This document shows, one piece after another, positions 1 through 7,183 of a stretch of DNA of 8,566 nt (positions within the stretch are counted from its first letter, which is position 1; every line of letters begins with the position of its first letter). The DNA is from Caldisericota bacterium. Its GTDB lineage: Bacteria > Caldisericota > Caldisericia > Caldisericales > Caldisericaceae. Position numbers and translations under genes: made by a program. The DNA is taken from assembly GCA_030642335.1 (NCBI GenBank), contig DAOWNX010000023.1, positions 1 through 8,566 on the forward strand. Direction: 5' to 3'. Under the pieces are notes generated by a model that worked only from the letters and a program-made list of their open reading frames with translations, was not told where the DNA came from and did not search any database.

Positions 1-24
1 GGAATCATCGAACCAAAAGAATAA
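1..24 (+). CDS. hpf: 3' tail of an upstream gene, probably ribosome hibernation factor Hpf (partial)
   Basis: Frame 1 reads Gly-Ile-Ile-Glu-Pro-Lys-Glu followed by TAA at 22-24, two bases before the secA start. Long-form Hpf proteins commonly end with a 'YGLIEPE'-like tail, and hpf-secA-prfB is a well-known gene order, so this is most likely the last seven codons of hpf. Only seven residues are visible, so the identification rests on a short motif plus synteny. If correct, the missing gene encodes a protein that dimerises and inactivates 70S ribosomes in slow growth. Confidence 0.5.
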   Translation, partial: GIIEPKE

Positions 25-26
25 AT

Positions 27-2510
27 ATGCTATTAGATATATTTGACCCCGTCAAAAAGAATCTTAAAAAGTACGAGGCGATTGTAAAAATAATGAACAG
101 TTATGAGCCTGAGATTAGCAAGCTCTCTGATGGAGATTTGGTACACAAAACAGTAGATTTTAAAGAGAGGCTGTCAAATGGAGAATCAGATCAGGCCATT
201 TTGCCTGAGGCATTTGCCGTTGTAAGAGAAGTCGCTAAGCGCACTGTCAACATGAGACACTTTGATGTACAATTGATCGGGGGAATCGTATTATACAATG
301 GAGACATTGCTGAAATGAAGACAGGTGAAGGGAAAACACTGGTTGCTACCCTTCCCCTGTACCTCAACGCTTTACAAGGAAAGACTGGACATCTTGTTAC
401 TGTCAATGATTATTTAGCGAAAAGAGACAGCGAGTGGATGGGCCCGATTTATAAATTTTTAGGGCTTACCGTAGGAATAATACAGCATGATTCTACTTAC
501 GAAGAACGAAAGAAAGCATATGCTTCTGATGTGACATATGGCACAAACAATGAGTTTGGTTTTGATTATCTCAGAGATCACATGGCCATTAATCCCGAGC
601 AAATAGTTCAAGGGAATCTCCAGTATGCAATAGTAGATGAAGTGGACAGTATTTTGATTGATGAAGCACGAACGCCGCTTATTATATCAGGGCCCTCTGA
701 AACATCCACTGATATGTACTACACCGCTGCCAAACTGGCGAAAAGTCTCATTAAAGTCGACGATTTTGAAGGCGATGAAAAATTAAAAACAGTTTCGCTT
801 ACAACAGAAGGTGTGAAAAAGATTGAATCGAAACTCCATATCGATAACCTGTACGAGGAAAAGTATGTGGATATAGTAAAACATATTAATCAGGCATTAC
901 GTTCGAAGATGTACTTTAAAAAAGATACAGATTATATTGTTAAGGAAGGCGAAGTTGTTATAGTCGATGAATTTACTGGCAGACTAATGTTCGGTAGAAG
1001 ATACAGTGATGGATTGCACCAGGCAATAGAAGCAAAAGAAGGGCTTGTTGTTAAGAGCGAAAGTCAAACACTTGCAACTATTACCTTTCAAAACTATTTT
1101 AGAATGTATGAAAAATTGTCCGGAATGACTGGTACTGCATTTACTGAGAGAGATGAATTCCGGGAGATATACAATCTGGCAGTTTATTTAATACCCACGA
1201 ACATGCCAGTTATCCGCGATGACGAAGAGGATGTAATCTATAAAACAGAGAGAGCAAAATTTAAAGCAATAGTCCAAAAAGTTGCAGAACTACATAAAAA
1301 AGGTCAGCCCGTACTTGTAGGCACGCGTTCTATTGAAACTTCTGAAAGATTGTCCACGATGCTAAAAAAAGAAGGAATTTCACATAATGTATTAAACGCA
1401 AAGTATCACGAGAAAGAAGCCATGATTATAAAAGATGCCGGACAATTCAAGACAGTCACCATTGCAACAAACATGGCAGGCAGAGGTGTTGATATAAAAC
1501 TTGGGAAAGGAATTACGGATTTTGGAGGTCTGTTTATTCTCGGAACGGAAAGACATGAAGCAAGGCGTATCGATAATCAATTGCGAGGAAGGTCTGGTAG
1601 ACAGGGAGATCTAGGTGCATCACAATTTTATCTTTCGCTTGAAGATGAGCTTGTACGTATTTTTGGAGGAGACACAATTAAAAAAATTTTTGATACATTA
1701 AAAATTGACGAAAATGAACCTATTGAAAATAAATTCTTGACAAGTGCTATCGAGCGATCACAAAAAAAGGTAGAAGCATATAACTTTAGTGCCAGAAAAA
1801 ACTTATTAGATTACGATAATGTAATGGAAAAACAGAGAGAAGTAATATATAAAGAAAGAGATCGAGTCCTGAAAAGTGAATCGATTCATACTGAAATTAT
1901 AGAAATAACAGAAGATGTCGTTAATACAATATTTGCCGCACATTATAATATTGATGAGGATATTGAAATAAGTGAAGAAGAAGCAAAAAAACTCGAACAT
2001 ACTCTTTCTCGTTTAATAAATAGGCCTGTACATTTTGACCTTGCAACACTTCAAACGATGAAGGCAGAGGCGATACTGCGCTCTATTACGGAACTGGCAA
2101 TAAAAGTTTATGAAGAAAAAGTTGCTTCGATAGGCTCTGAATTGGCTAATCAAGTTGAAAAATATGTTTTTCTTAGAACAATTGATTCTAATTGGAAAGA
2201 ACATCTCTACGGAATGGATGATTTAAAAGAGGGAATTGGGTTGCGGGCATATGGGCAGCAAGATCCATTACTGGCCTATCAAAAAGAAGGACATGAACTT
2301 TTCGATAGCATGATGGAGCGAATCAAAGTAGATACGGTTGAAACTCTTTATAAAATACAGTTGAGAAGTAGAGACGAAACGCAGAAAGCACAAGAAACCA
2401 ATAACGTGAAAACTTTTCATAACAAAACATCGGAGTCAAGCATCTCTAAAGAAGAACGGCAAAAACGAAGAGCTTTAAAGAAAAAATTGAAAAAAAGAAG
2501 GAAGGGCTAA
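27..2510 (+). CDS. secA: Preprotein translocase subunit SecA (ATPase motor)
   Basis: SecA couples ATP hydrolysis to pushing unfolded secretory proteins through the SecYEG channel at the inner face of the membrane. The 827-residue product has the full domain set. The first nucleotide-binding fold has Walker A MKTGEGKT (97-104) and the DEVD Walker B box (204-207), followed by DEARTPLIISGP (212-223). The preprotein-crosslinking region follows (about 224-370, ending in SGMTGTA at 365-371). The second fold has VLVGTRSIETSE (429-440), TNMAGRGVDIKLG (481-493) and QLRGRSGRQGD (518-528). The helical scaffold and wing domains occupy about 570-780. The tail is very basic and lacks the CxCGSGxxYxxC(H/C) zinc-binding motif found at the end of many SecAs; proteins without it are known, so truncation is not implied. 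The ATG at 27 follows the upstream stop by 2 nt, and only a weak purine stretch (AAAAGAA) precedes it, which suggests translational coupling. Confidence 0.97.
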   Translation: MLLDIFDPVKKNLKKYEAIVKIMNSYEPEISKLSDGDLVHKTVDFKERLSNGESDQAILPEAFAVVREVAKRTVNMRHFDVQLIGGIVLYNGDIAEMKTGEGKTLVATLPLYLNALQGKTGHLVTVNDYLAKRDSEWMGPIYKFLGLTVGIIQHDSTYEERKKAYASDVTYGTNNEFGFDYLRDHMAINPEQIVQGNLQYAIVDEVDSILIDEARTPLIISGPSETSTDMYYTAAKLAKSLIKVDDFEGDEKLKTVSLTTEGVKKIESKLHIDNLYEEKYVDIVKHINQALRSKMYFKKDTDYIVKEGEVVIVDEFTGRLMFGRRYSDGLHQAIEAKEGLVVKSESQTLATITFQNYFRMYEKLSGMTGTAFTERDEFREIYNLAVYLIPTNMPVIRDDEEDVIYKTERAKFKAIVQKVAELHKKGQPVLVGTRSIETSERLSTMLKKEGISHNVLNAKYHEKEAMIIKDAGQFKTVTIATNMAGRGVDIKLGKGITDFGGLFILGTERHEARRIDNQLRGRSGRQGDLGASQFYLSLEDELVRIFGGDTIKKIFDTLKIDENEPIENKFLTSAIERSQKKVEAYNFSARKNLLDYDNVMEKQREVIYKERDRVLKSESIHTEIIEITEDVVNTIFAAHYNIDEDIEISEEEAKKLEHTLSRLINRPVHFDLATLQTMKAEAILRSITELAIKVYEEKVASIGSELANQVEKYVFLRTIDSNWKEHLYGMDDLKEGIGLRAYGQQDPLLAYQKEGHELFDSMMERIKVDTVETLYKIQLRSRDETQKAQETNNVKTFHNKTSESSISKEERQKRRALKKKLKKRRKG
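2498..2506 (+). promoter_or_regulatory. Shine-Dalgarno that fixes the prfB start at 2513
   Basis: AAGGAAGGG lies 6 nt before the ATG at 2513 and inside the last codons of secA. It supports initiation upstream of the in-frame UGA at 2585. No good ribosome binding site and no ATG, GTG or TTG in frame lies between that UGA and the GTG at 2693, so a start just after the UGA is poorly supported. Confidence 0.75.
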
Positions 2511-2512
2511 TT

Positions 2513-3619
2513 ATGTTTTCTGATATGATGAAACGTAGAATCAATTTATTTCTGCAACGCATAGAAAAAGGACTTGATTATTCCTGACTGGAAAAAAAGG
2601 AAGAGGAAGAAGCATCACTAGAGAACATACATTCCCTTCCTGGATTCTGGGCCCGAAACGATGCTAAAGAAAAGGCGCAATTATATTCCATTGTGCAGAA
2701 AAAAATTAAAAAGTTCAAAGAGTTGGAACAATTGCGATATGATATTAAAACAATGGAAGAACTTGCAAATGAGACAAATGAAATAATGGACGATGAAATG
2801 CAGCCTCTTGTCGAAAAAGGAGAAGAATTACTTACTGAATGGGAGGTCGAGCAATTTCTTTCCGACCAATATGATAGCTTAAATGTATTTATGTCTTTTT
2901 CCTCAGGAGCAGGCGGCACTGATGCACAGGATTGGACTGAAATGTTAGTGCGAATGTATATTAGATGGGCAGAAAGAAAAAAATTCAAAGTAGAATTCCT
3001 GGAAGAAATGCCCGGAGATGAAGCGGGTTTAAAAAGCGCTCTCCTCCACATTAAAGGAGATTTTGCTTATGGGTTGTTGAGAGGGGGAGCTGGAGTACAT
3101 CGCCTTGTTCGTATATCACCGTTCGATTCTAATAAGAGAAGACACACATCTTTTGCACTTGTAGAAATTACTCCTGAGTTAGCAGATATTGAAGATGTAG
3201 AAATAGATAGTAAAGATCTCAGAATCGATATTTATTGCGCAAGTGGACATGGCGGACAAAACGTGCAAAAAGTAGCAACTGCTGTACGTATCATTCACAT
3301 TCCAACAGGAATTACCGCAGAATGCCAGAATGAACGTTCTCAGCTACAGAATAAGACAATGGCAATGAAAGTACTCAAATCTCGACTTCTAATGAAACAA
3401 GAAGCGGAAAGAAAAACAGAGTTAAAAAAAATAAAAGGAAAACATAAATCTGCAGAATGGGGCAATGAAATACGCTCCTACGTGCTGCAACCGTACAGAA
3501 TGGTTAAAGACCATCGAACTGATCAAGAGACAGGGCAAGTAGAAAAAGTGTTGGAGGGAGATTTAGATGCGTTTATATGGGCATACCTTGCGCATTCAAA
3601 AGCATATAAAACCGACTAA
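2513..3619 (+). CDS. prfB: Peptide chain release factor 2 (RF2) with an in-frame UGA at codon 25
   Basis: RF2 recognises UGA and UAA in the ribosomal A site and triggers peptide release. Read from ATG 2513 in one frame, 24 sense codons are followed by TGA (2585-2587), then 343 more codons to TAA at 3617-3619. The total of 368 positions matches the usual RF2 length of about 365. The segment after the TGA (LEKKEEEE...LPGFW) aligns without gaps to the 'DLESKEA...PEFW' start of the B. subtilis RF2 body, with the TGA in the place of the Asp made by +1 frameshifting. The body has the RF2-specific SPF stop-recognition motif (202-204) and the catalytic GGQ (247-249, in SGHGGQNV). The residues after GGQ are NVQKV rather than the more usual HVNxT, a mild variation. 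A GTG at 2693 would give only 308 residues and cut off much of domain 1, so I prefer 2513. The 3' end overlaps the next gene by 53 nt. Identification as RF2 is very secure; how codon 25 is decoded is not known. Confidence 0.92.
2585..2587 (+). other. Probable recoding or readthrough UGA in prfB
   Basis: The context is TAT TCC TGA CTG GAA. In classical prfB the site is CTT TGA C, with a Shine-Dalgarno-like AGGGGG three bases before CTT, and the body lies in the +1 frame. Here the codon before UGA is TCC, the nearest purine-rich element (AAAGGA, 2567-2572) is 9 nt before that codon, and the body continues in the zero frame. A +1 shift at this UGA would hit TAG at 2619-2621 after 11 codons. UGA followed by C is known to be a leaky termination context. 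Full-length RF2 therefore seems to need insertion of an amino acid at UGA, unless a base is missing from the sequence here. Because RF2 itself reads UGA, the autoregulatory logic would be kept either way. Confidence 0.6.
3553..3560 (+). promoter_or_regulatory. Shine-Dalgarno for the YitT gene, inside prfB
   Basis: GGAGGGAG sits 6 nt before ATG 3567, with the GGAGG core 9 nt away. It encodes part of the conserved C-terminal 'LEGDLD' stretch of RF2 in the prfB frame. This is one of the strongest ribosome binding sites in the window, and it decides in favour of a start nested 53 nt inside prfB. Confidence 0.7.
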
Positions 3620-4478
3620 AAAGTCAATAGTCGCTGGACTGCTAAGTATAGCAGGCATAACAATTGGTTCGGCAATATATGCCGCAGGATTTAATATATT
3701 TATCTTGCCAAACCATATAGCACCCGGTGGATTCATCGGTATTGCTGTAATTCTCAAACACTATTTTCCACTTCTACAAATTGGAATAATGATAATTATT
3801 ATGAATGTCCCTCTCTTAATCATCGGATTAAAGAGACTTGGATGGCATTTTTTATTCGGAACTATTGTAGGTACACTGCTTTCATCTGTGTTTATTGATC
3901 TATTTGCACCATATCTTCCCCAACTTCAGACAGACGCGATTCTTGCTGCAATATACGGAGGATTCCTTATGGGCGCAGGAATAGGTATCATCTTCAGATC
4001 ATTTGGTTCAACGGGAGGAACCGACCTACTTGGACAAATTATATATGATTTTACCGGATTGCCTTTTGGACAAGCAATGATGCTTATTGATGTAGCTGTT
4101 ATTATTCTTGCAGGTGTTGTATTTCGGAACATCAATATTTCACTTTACTCAATTATTGCTGAGCTTATAAGCAATAAGACAATTGACATTGTACAGAGTG
4201 GCCTCACATTTTCAAAAGCAGTATATGTTATTACACAGAAACCTGATAAAATTAAAGAAGTGATTTTAAATGAAATAAAACGAGGAGTAACAGAAATAAC
4301 AGCGATGGGCGGATACACGGGAGAAATTAAAAAAATGCTCCTTATTGTAGTGCCACATACTCAGGTATCAAAGATTAAAAAAGTTGTAAGAGGGGCAGAT
4401 CCTGAAAGTTTTGTAATTGTAGCAGAACTCTCCGAAGTGATAGGCAGCGGATTTAAATCGATAAAGGAGCGAATATGA
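3567..4478 (+). CDS. YitT family integral membrane protein (DUF161/DUF2179)
   Basis: A 303-residue membrane protein of the YitT family, whose biochemical role is not established. A basic N-terminus is followed by hydrophobic segments at roughly 21-45, 52-68, 72-88, 93-115, 124-143 and 168-186, an arrangement typical of the family. The signature AGFNIFILPNHIAPGGFIGI lies at 40-59, and FRSFGSTGGTDLLGQI (143-158) is a second family hallmark. The C-terminal soluble DUF2179 domain runs from about 217 to 297, with RGVTEITAMGGYTG (239-252), a DPESFVIV stretch (278-285) and the closing EVIGSGF (290-296). The start is chosen on a strong Shine-Dalgarno inside prfB. The stop TGA overlaps the ftsE ATG (ATGA), so translation is probably coupled to both neighbours. 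A link to FtsEX function is not shown by the sequence; co-transcription may simply reflect an old housekeeping cluster. Confidence 0.9.
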   Translation: MRLYGHTLRIQKHIKPTKKSIVAGLLSIAGITIGSAIYAAGFNIFILPNHIAPGGFIGIAVILKHYFPLLQIGIMIIIMNVPLLIIGLKRLGWHFLFGTIVGTLLSSVFIDLFAPYLPQLQTDAILAAIYGGFLMGAGIGIIFRSFGSTGGTDLLGQIIYDFTGLPFGQAMMLIDVAVIILAGVVFRNINISLYSIIAELISNKTIDIVQSGLTFSKAVYVITQKPDKIKEVILNEIKRGVTEITAMGGYTGEIKKMLLIVVPHTQVSKIKKVVRGADPESFVIVAELSEVIGSGFKSIKERI

Positions 4479-5134
4479 TAGAAATTAGAGAAGCGGTAAA
4501 AACCTTCAAGAATGGCGTAACTGCGCTCTCAAAGATTAATCTTAACATTGAAGAAGGCGATTTTCTATATATGACCGGGGAATCTGGTGCAGGAAAAACA
4601 ACTCTTTTGAAACTCATTCATTGTGATGAATTTCTCACGTCAGGGAAAATTTTGTATAATGGAGCTCCGATTCTTACACAATTTCCTTTGCATATTTGGA
4701 GGAGAAAAGTTGGATTTGCTTATCAGGACTATATGTTAATGGAAAACAGAACAGTTTTTGAAAATATAACGCTTCCAATCCAAATACGAGGAGAAAATTT
4801 CTCTAAAATAAGTTCTCGCGTAAAAACTGTATTGTACGCATTGCAGTTGCAAGACAAGGCAAATAAGCGTATCAATGAACTTTCTGGCGGCGAAAAGCAA
4901 CGAGTTTCAATGGCAAGAGCCCTTATTGGAAAACCAGATATACTGCTCCTGGATGAACCTCTAGGCAACCTCGATAAAGATACTGCTACAATTATATTTA
5001 AATACATTACAGCTATGAATGAAGAAGGCACTACTATCATTATGGCAACTCATCATGCTGTTCAAGTAGACAGCCGTCCGCTAAAGATGATAAAACTCCG
5101 CCATGGGAGGCTTGTGGAGAAAGAATATGTATAG
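4475..5134 (+). CDS. ftsE: Cell division ATP-binding protein FtsE
   Basis: FtsE is the cytoplasmic ATPase of the FtsEX complex. It does not transport a substrate; it drives conformational change in FtsX that activates peptidoglycan hydrolases at the division site or side wall. The 219 residues carry a complete ABC set: Walker A GESGAGKTT (35-43), Q-loop Gln84 in AYQDYML, signature LSGGEKQR (136-143), Walker B ILLLDEP (156-162), D-loop GNLD (164-167) and switch His193 in MATHH. Length matches the family (about 220-230). AAAGGAG at 4463-4469 precedes the ATG, which overlaps the previous TGA. Other small MacB/LolD-type ABC ATPases look similar, but the adjacent ftsX settles the identity. Confidence 0.95.
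   Translation: MIEIREAVKTFKNGVTALSKINLNIEEGDFLYMTGESGAGKTTLLKLIHCDEFLTSGKILYNGAPILTQFPLHIWRRKVGFAYQDYMLMENRTVFENITLPIQIRGENFSKISSRVKTVLYALQLQDKANKRINELSGGEKQRVSMARALIGKPDILLLDEPLGNLDKDTATIIFKYITAMNEEGTTIIMATHHAVQVDSRPLKMIKLRHGRLVEKEYV
5116..5123 (+). promoter_or_regulatory. Shine-Dalgarno that decides the ftsX start at 5127
   Basis: GGAGAAAG lies in the last codons of ftsE, with the GGAG core 7 nt before ATG 5127. An upstream in-frame ATG at 5103 has no recognisable ribosome binding site and would add eight residues (MGGLWRKN) not expected in FtsX. Confidence 0.65.
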
Positions 5135-5996
5135 ATTTGTACACATATTAAGACAATTTTTTTTAATTCTTAAAGAAAGTAGAAAAGCAATATTTATCTC
5201 GATAATATTTCTTTTAATAGGGCTTATCACATTGGGGAGCAGTTATATTGTGGGCAGAAAACTTTTTAGAACCTCTCTTACATTGAAAGACACAATATCC
5301 ATCACTGTATTTTTTAAATTAGATAATACTGAAGAAGAAACAGATAAATGTCTTGATGTGATAAAAGAAATTGATGGCATAAAAAATGTAACATATGTTC
5401 AAAAAGAACAAGCAAAAGAAGATTTTGAAAGATTGTTTCCGCAATACAAGGAAGTTATTGGTGCTCTCCCTGAAAATCCGCTCCCTTCAACTGCAAAAGT
5501 AGAGATAGACGATCTCTCAATGGGTAAAAAAATCGTGGACATCATTACTACATTCCCTGTTGTAGACATGGTAATTTTTTCAGAAGATTTAGCAAAAAAA
5601 ATTGATAAATTAATTAATCTTATATGGTTTTTATTTATTGCAATTTTACTGGTGGTATCATTAGAATTTATCTTTACTGTCCAGAGCATTACTTCACTTA
5701 CCATTGACTTAAGAAAAATGGATATAAAAATAATGAAGCTCGTTGGAGCTGACAATGTATTCATAGAGATACCTTTTATCCTTTTATCTCTTTTTTCAGC
5801 ACTTGTAGCCTGGTCTATTTCAATTTTTGTGCTGCAAAAAATAAATGGCTGGAGCAGTAGTGTCATTCAAAATTTGTTGCCTTTCTCTGGTAAAATTTCT
5901 GATGTAAATACCGTACAAATTTACAGTGTGCTCCTCGTTTTTTCGGTTGCAATGAGCTTGATAGGTAGCATTATTTCCCTTAGGAGAGTAAAATGA
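5127..5996 (+). CDS. ftsX: Cell division protein FtsX (membrane partner of FtsE)
   Basis: FtsX is the four-helix membrane subunit that passes the FtsE ATPase signal to an extracytoplasmic hydrolase. The 289-residue product shows the family topology: a short cytoplasmic N-terminus with basic residues, TM1 at about 22-43, an extracytoplasmic loop domain of about 115 residues (46-162), TM2 about 164-186, TM3 about 212-236 and TM4 about 262-284. The loop contains the family motif LPENPLP (114-120), and 'RKMDIKIMKLVGAD' (196-209) is the conserved cytoplasmic coupling segment before TM3. The start at 5127 overlaps the end of ftsE by 8 nt. The TGA overlaps the ATG of the following M23 gene (ATGA), so FtsE, FtsX and the hydrolase are likely made in coupled amounts. 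Confidence 0.95.
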   Translation: MYRFVHILRQFFLILKESRKAIFISIIFLLIGLITLGSSYIVGRKLFRTSLTLKDTISITVFFKLDNTEEETDKCLDVIKEIDGIKNVTYVQKEQAKEDFERLFPQYKEVIGALPENPLPSTAKVEIDDLSMGKKIVDIITTFPVVDMVIFSEDLAKKIDKLINLIWFLFIAILLVVSLEFIFTVQSITSLTIDLRKMDIKIMKLVGADNVFIEIPFILLSLFSALVAWSISIFVLQKINGWSSSVIQNLLPFSGKISDVNTVQIYSVLLVFSVAMSLIGSIISLRRVK

Positions 5997-7126
5997 AAAA
6001 AATCTTGTTAATATTTCTTATCTTTTTTGCACTTTTTGCTTTGTTTCCACATACCGCGTATTCAGATTTGGATGAAGAACAAAAAAAACTTGAGGGATAC
6101 AAAATCGAGCTGGAAAAAATAAAAAAAGCAATAAAAGATACAAATATCAATGAAAAAACTGCTCAGGTTTTGCTTAATAGTATTTATGATGAAATTGACA
6201 AAATTACTTCAAACACCATCGTAATACAAAATAAAATAAATGTCATTAACGAAGAAATAACTGTAGCTGAAAATATGATTCAACAAAAGACCCAGGATAT
6301 TCTACGAAATGAAGACCAGATTAAAGCTTCTATCAATTTATCGTATAAACTTACCGCAATTTCCCCTATGGAACTATTGTTAACAGGACAAGATCCCGAC
6401 ACAATTAATCAACGCATTGCATACCTCTCATACATATCTCTTTCCAGCAAAACGATACTTGACAAAACAAAAGAGGAAAGAGAATTATTAGCACAAAAGA
6501 AGGCAAATCTCATAAAAAACAAAGAATATTTAGACCAGTTCCTTTCCGAAAAATGGAAGCAGCAAGAAGTTTTAAAAGAAGAAATAGCAATGCAAAACAA
6601 ACTTATTGTGACATTGGGAACCAGAAAAATTATTTATACACAGAAGAAAAGTAAAATTGAAAAAGAAATTGAAAAAGAAAAAGCGTTGATCGAAAAACTT
6701 ATACTGGAAGCAGCTGAGGCCAGTAGAGTGCTCGAAACAGGGCTTATTTGGCCAGTAAAAGGCCCTATTACTTCCTACTTTGGCTGGCGAATACACCCTA
6801 TATGGGGAGTGAGAGAATTTCATGAGGGCATTGATATAGCAGTGCCAACTAATACCAAAGTACTGGCAGTTGCTAGCGGAAGTGTAACATATGCAGGATG
6901 GATGACAGGATATGGAAATGTTGTTATCATTTATCATGGTTCAAATATATCCACACTTTATGCGCATCTTAAGCGTTTTGCAATTAAAAAAGGCGATTTA
7001 GTAGCGCAAGGACAAGTTATAGCCTATGCTGATAGTACAGGTTGGTCTACTGGACCTCACCTACATTTTGGGGTTTACCTTGGTGCTAAGGCGGTTAACC
7101 CTTTAAACTACCTTTCTAGTCCTTGA
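5993..7126 (+). CDS. Secreted coiled-coil M23 (LytM) metallopeptidase, probable FtsEX effector
   Basis: The 377-residue protein begins with a Sec signal peptide (KK, hydrophobic core 4-18, probable cleavage after Ala-Tyr-Ser24; no lipobox Cys). A long charged coiled-coil region covers about 26-245, broken by a less helical stretch around 123-135, and is followed by a C-terminal M23/LytM domain (about 250-377). This is the EnvC/PcsB-like layout in which the coiled coil binds the FtsX loop. The zinc-site residues of active M23 enzymes are present: His277 and Asp281 in HEGID, His325 in YAHL, and His356-x-His358 in GPHLHFG. It is therefore likely a genuine peptidoglycan endopeptidase. E. coli EnvC, in contrast, has a degenerate LytM domain and only activates amidases. 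AGGAGAG at 5982-5988 and the 4-nt overlap with ftsX support the start. The exact cross-link it cuts cannot be read from the sequence. Confidence 0.9.
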   Translation: MKKILLIFLIFFALFALFPHTAYSDLDEEQKKLEGYKIELEKIKKAIKDTNINEKTAQVLLNSIYDEIDKITSNTIVIQNKINVINEEITVAENMIQQKTQDILRNEDQIKASINLSYKLTAISPMELLLTGQDPDTINQRIAYLSYISLSSKTILDKTKEERELLAQKKANLIKNKEYLDQFLSEKWKQQEVLKEEIAMQNKLIVTLGTRKIIYTQKKSKIEKEIEKEKALIEKLILEAAEASRVLETGLIWPVKGPITSYFGWRIHPIWGVREFHEGIDIAVPTNTKVLAVASGSVTYAGWMTGYGNVVIIYHGSNISTLYAHLKRFAIKKGDLVAQGQVIAYADSTGWSTGPHLHFGVYLGAKAVNPLNYLSSP

Positions 7127-7150
7127 CGAAATATCTATTTTCTGTAAAAT
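7123..7150 (+). promoter_or_regulatory. Predicted sigma-A/sigma-70 promoter for rpoZ-coaBC
   Basis: TTGACG (7123-7128) and TAAAAT (7145-7150) are each one mismatch from consensus and are separated by 16 nt. The -35 box overlaps the stop codon of the M23 gene. Transcription would start near 7157, about 27 nt before the rpoZ ATG. No hairpin-plus-U-run terminator is visible between the M23 gene and rpoZ, so read-through from upstream is also possible. In A+T-rich DNA such matches can arise by chance, but the position in the only intergenic gap supports it. Confidence 0.55.
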
Positions 7151-7183
7151 AAATAACTCAAATAAAAAGAGGTGAGAATACAA

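Noticed and set aside
2575..2577. A second TGA (AGG ACT TGA T) resembling a degraded CTTTGA frameshift site with a nearby AGG
   Set aside because: It lies in frame 1, where no start codon is open (TGA at 2521 and TAG at 2536 block it), and a +1 shift there would run straight into the TGA at 2585.
2585..2587. UGA as a reassigned sense codon (Trp or Gly) in this organism
   Set aside because: UGA ends the YitT, ftsX and M23 genes in tight overlapping contexts, no other gene here has an internal UGA, Trp is encoded by UGG, and RF2 is present.
2578..3051. Minus-strand open frame of 157 codons opposite prfB
   Set aside because: It is antisense to a clearly conserved gene, its product is Ser/Phe-rich low-complexity sequence, and no family is recognisable.
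2693..3619. Short RF2 starting at GTG 2693
   Set aside because: The upstream same-frame sequence, including the conserved Phe-Trp region and a good start at 2513, matches the RF2 N-terminus, and the GTG has no convincing ribosome binding site.
5103..5126. Upstream ATG extension of ftsX
   Set aside because: There is no Shine-Dalgarno before 5103, while GGAG at 5116-5119 is well placed for ATG 5127.
5399..5866. Minus-strand open frame of 155 codons opposite ftsX
   Set aside because: It is a shadow of the conserved ftsX frame and shows no independent support.
7089..7105. GGTTAACC palindrome near the M23 gene end as a terminator
   Set aside because: The palindrome is only 8 nt, lies in coding sequence, has no loop and is not followed by a U-run.
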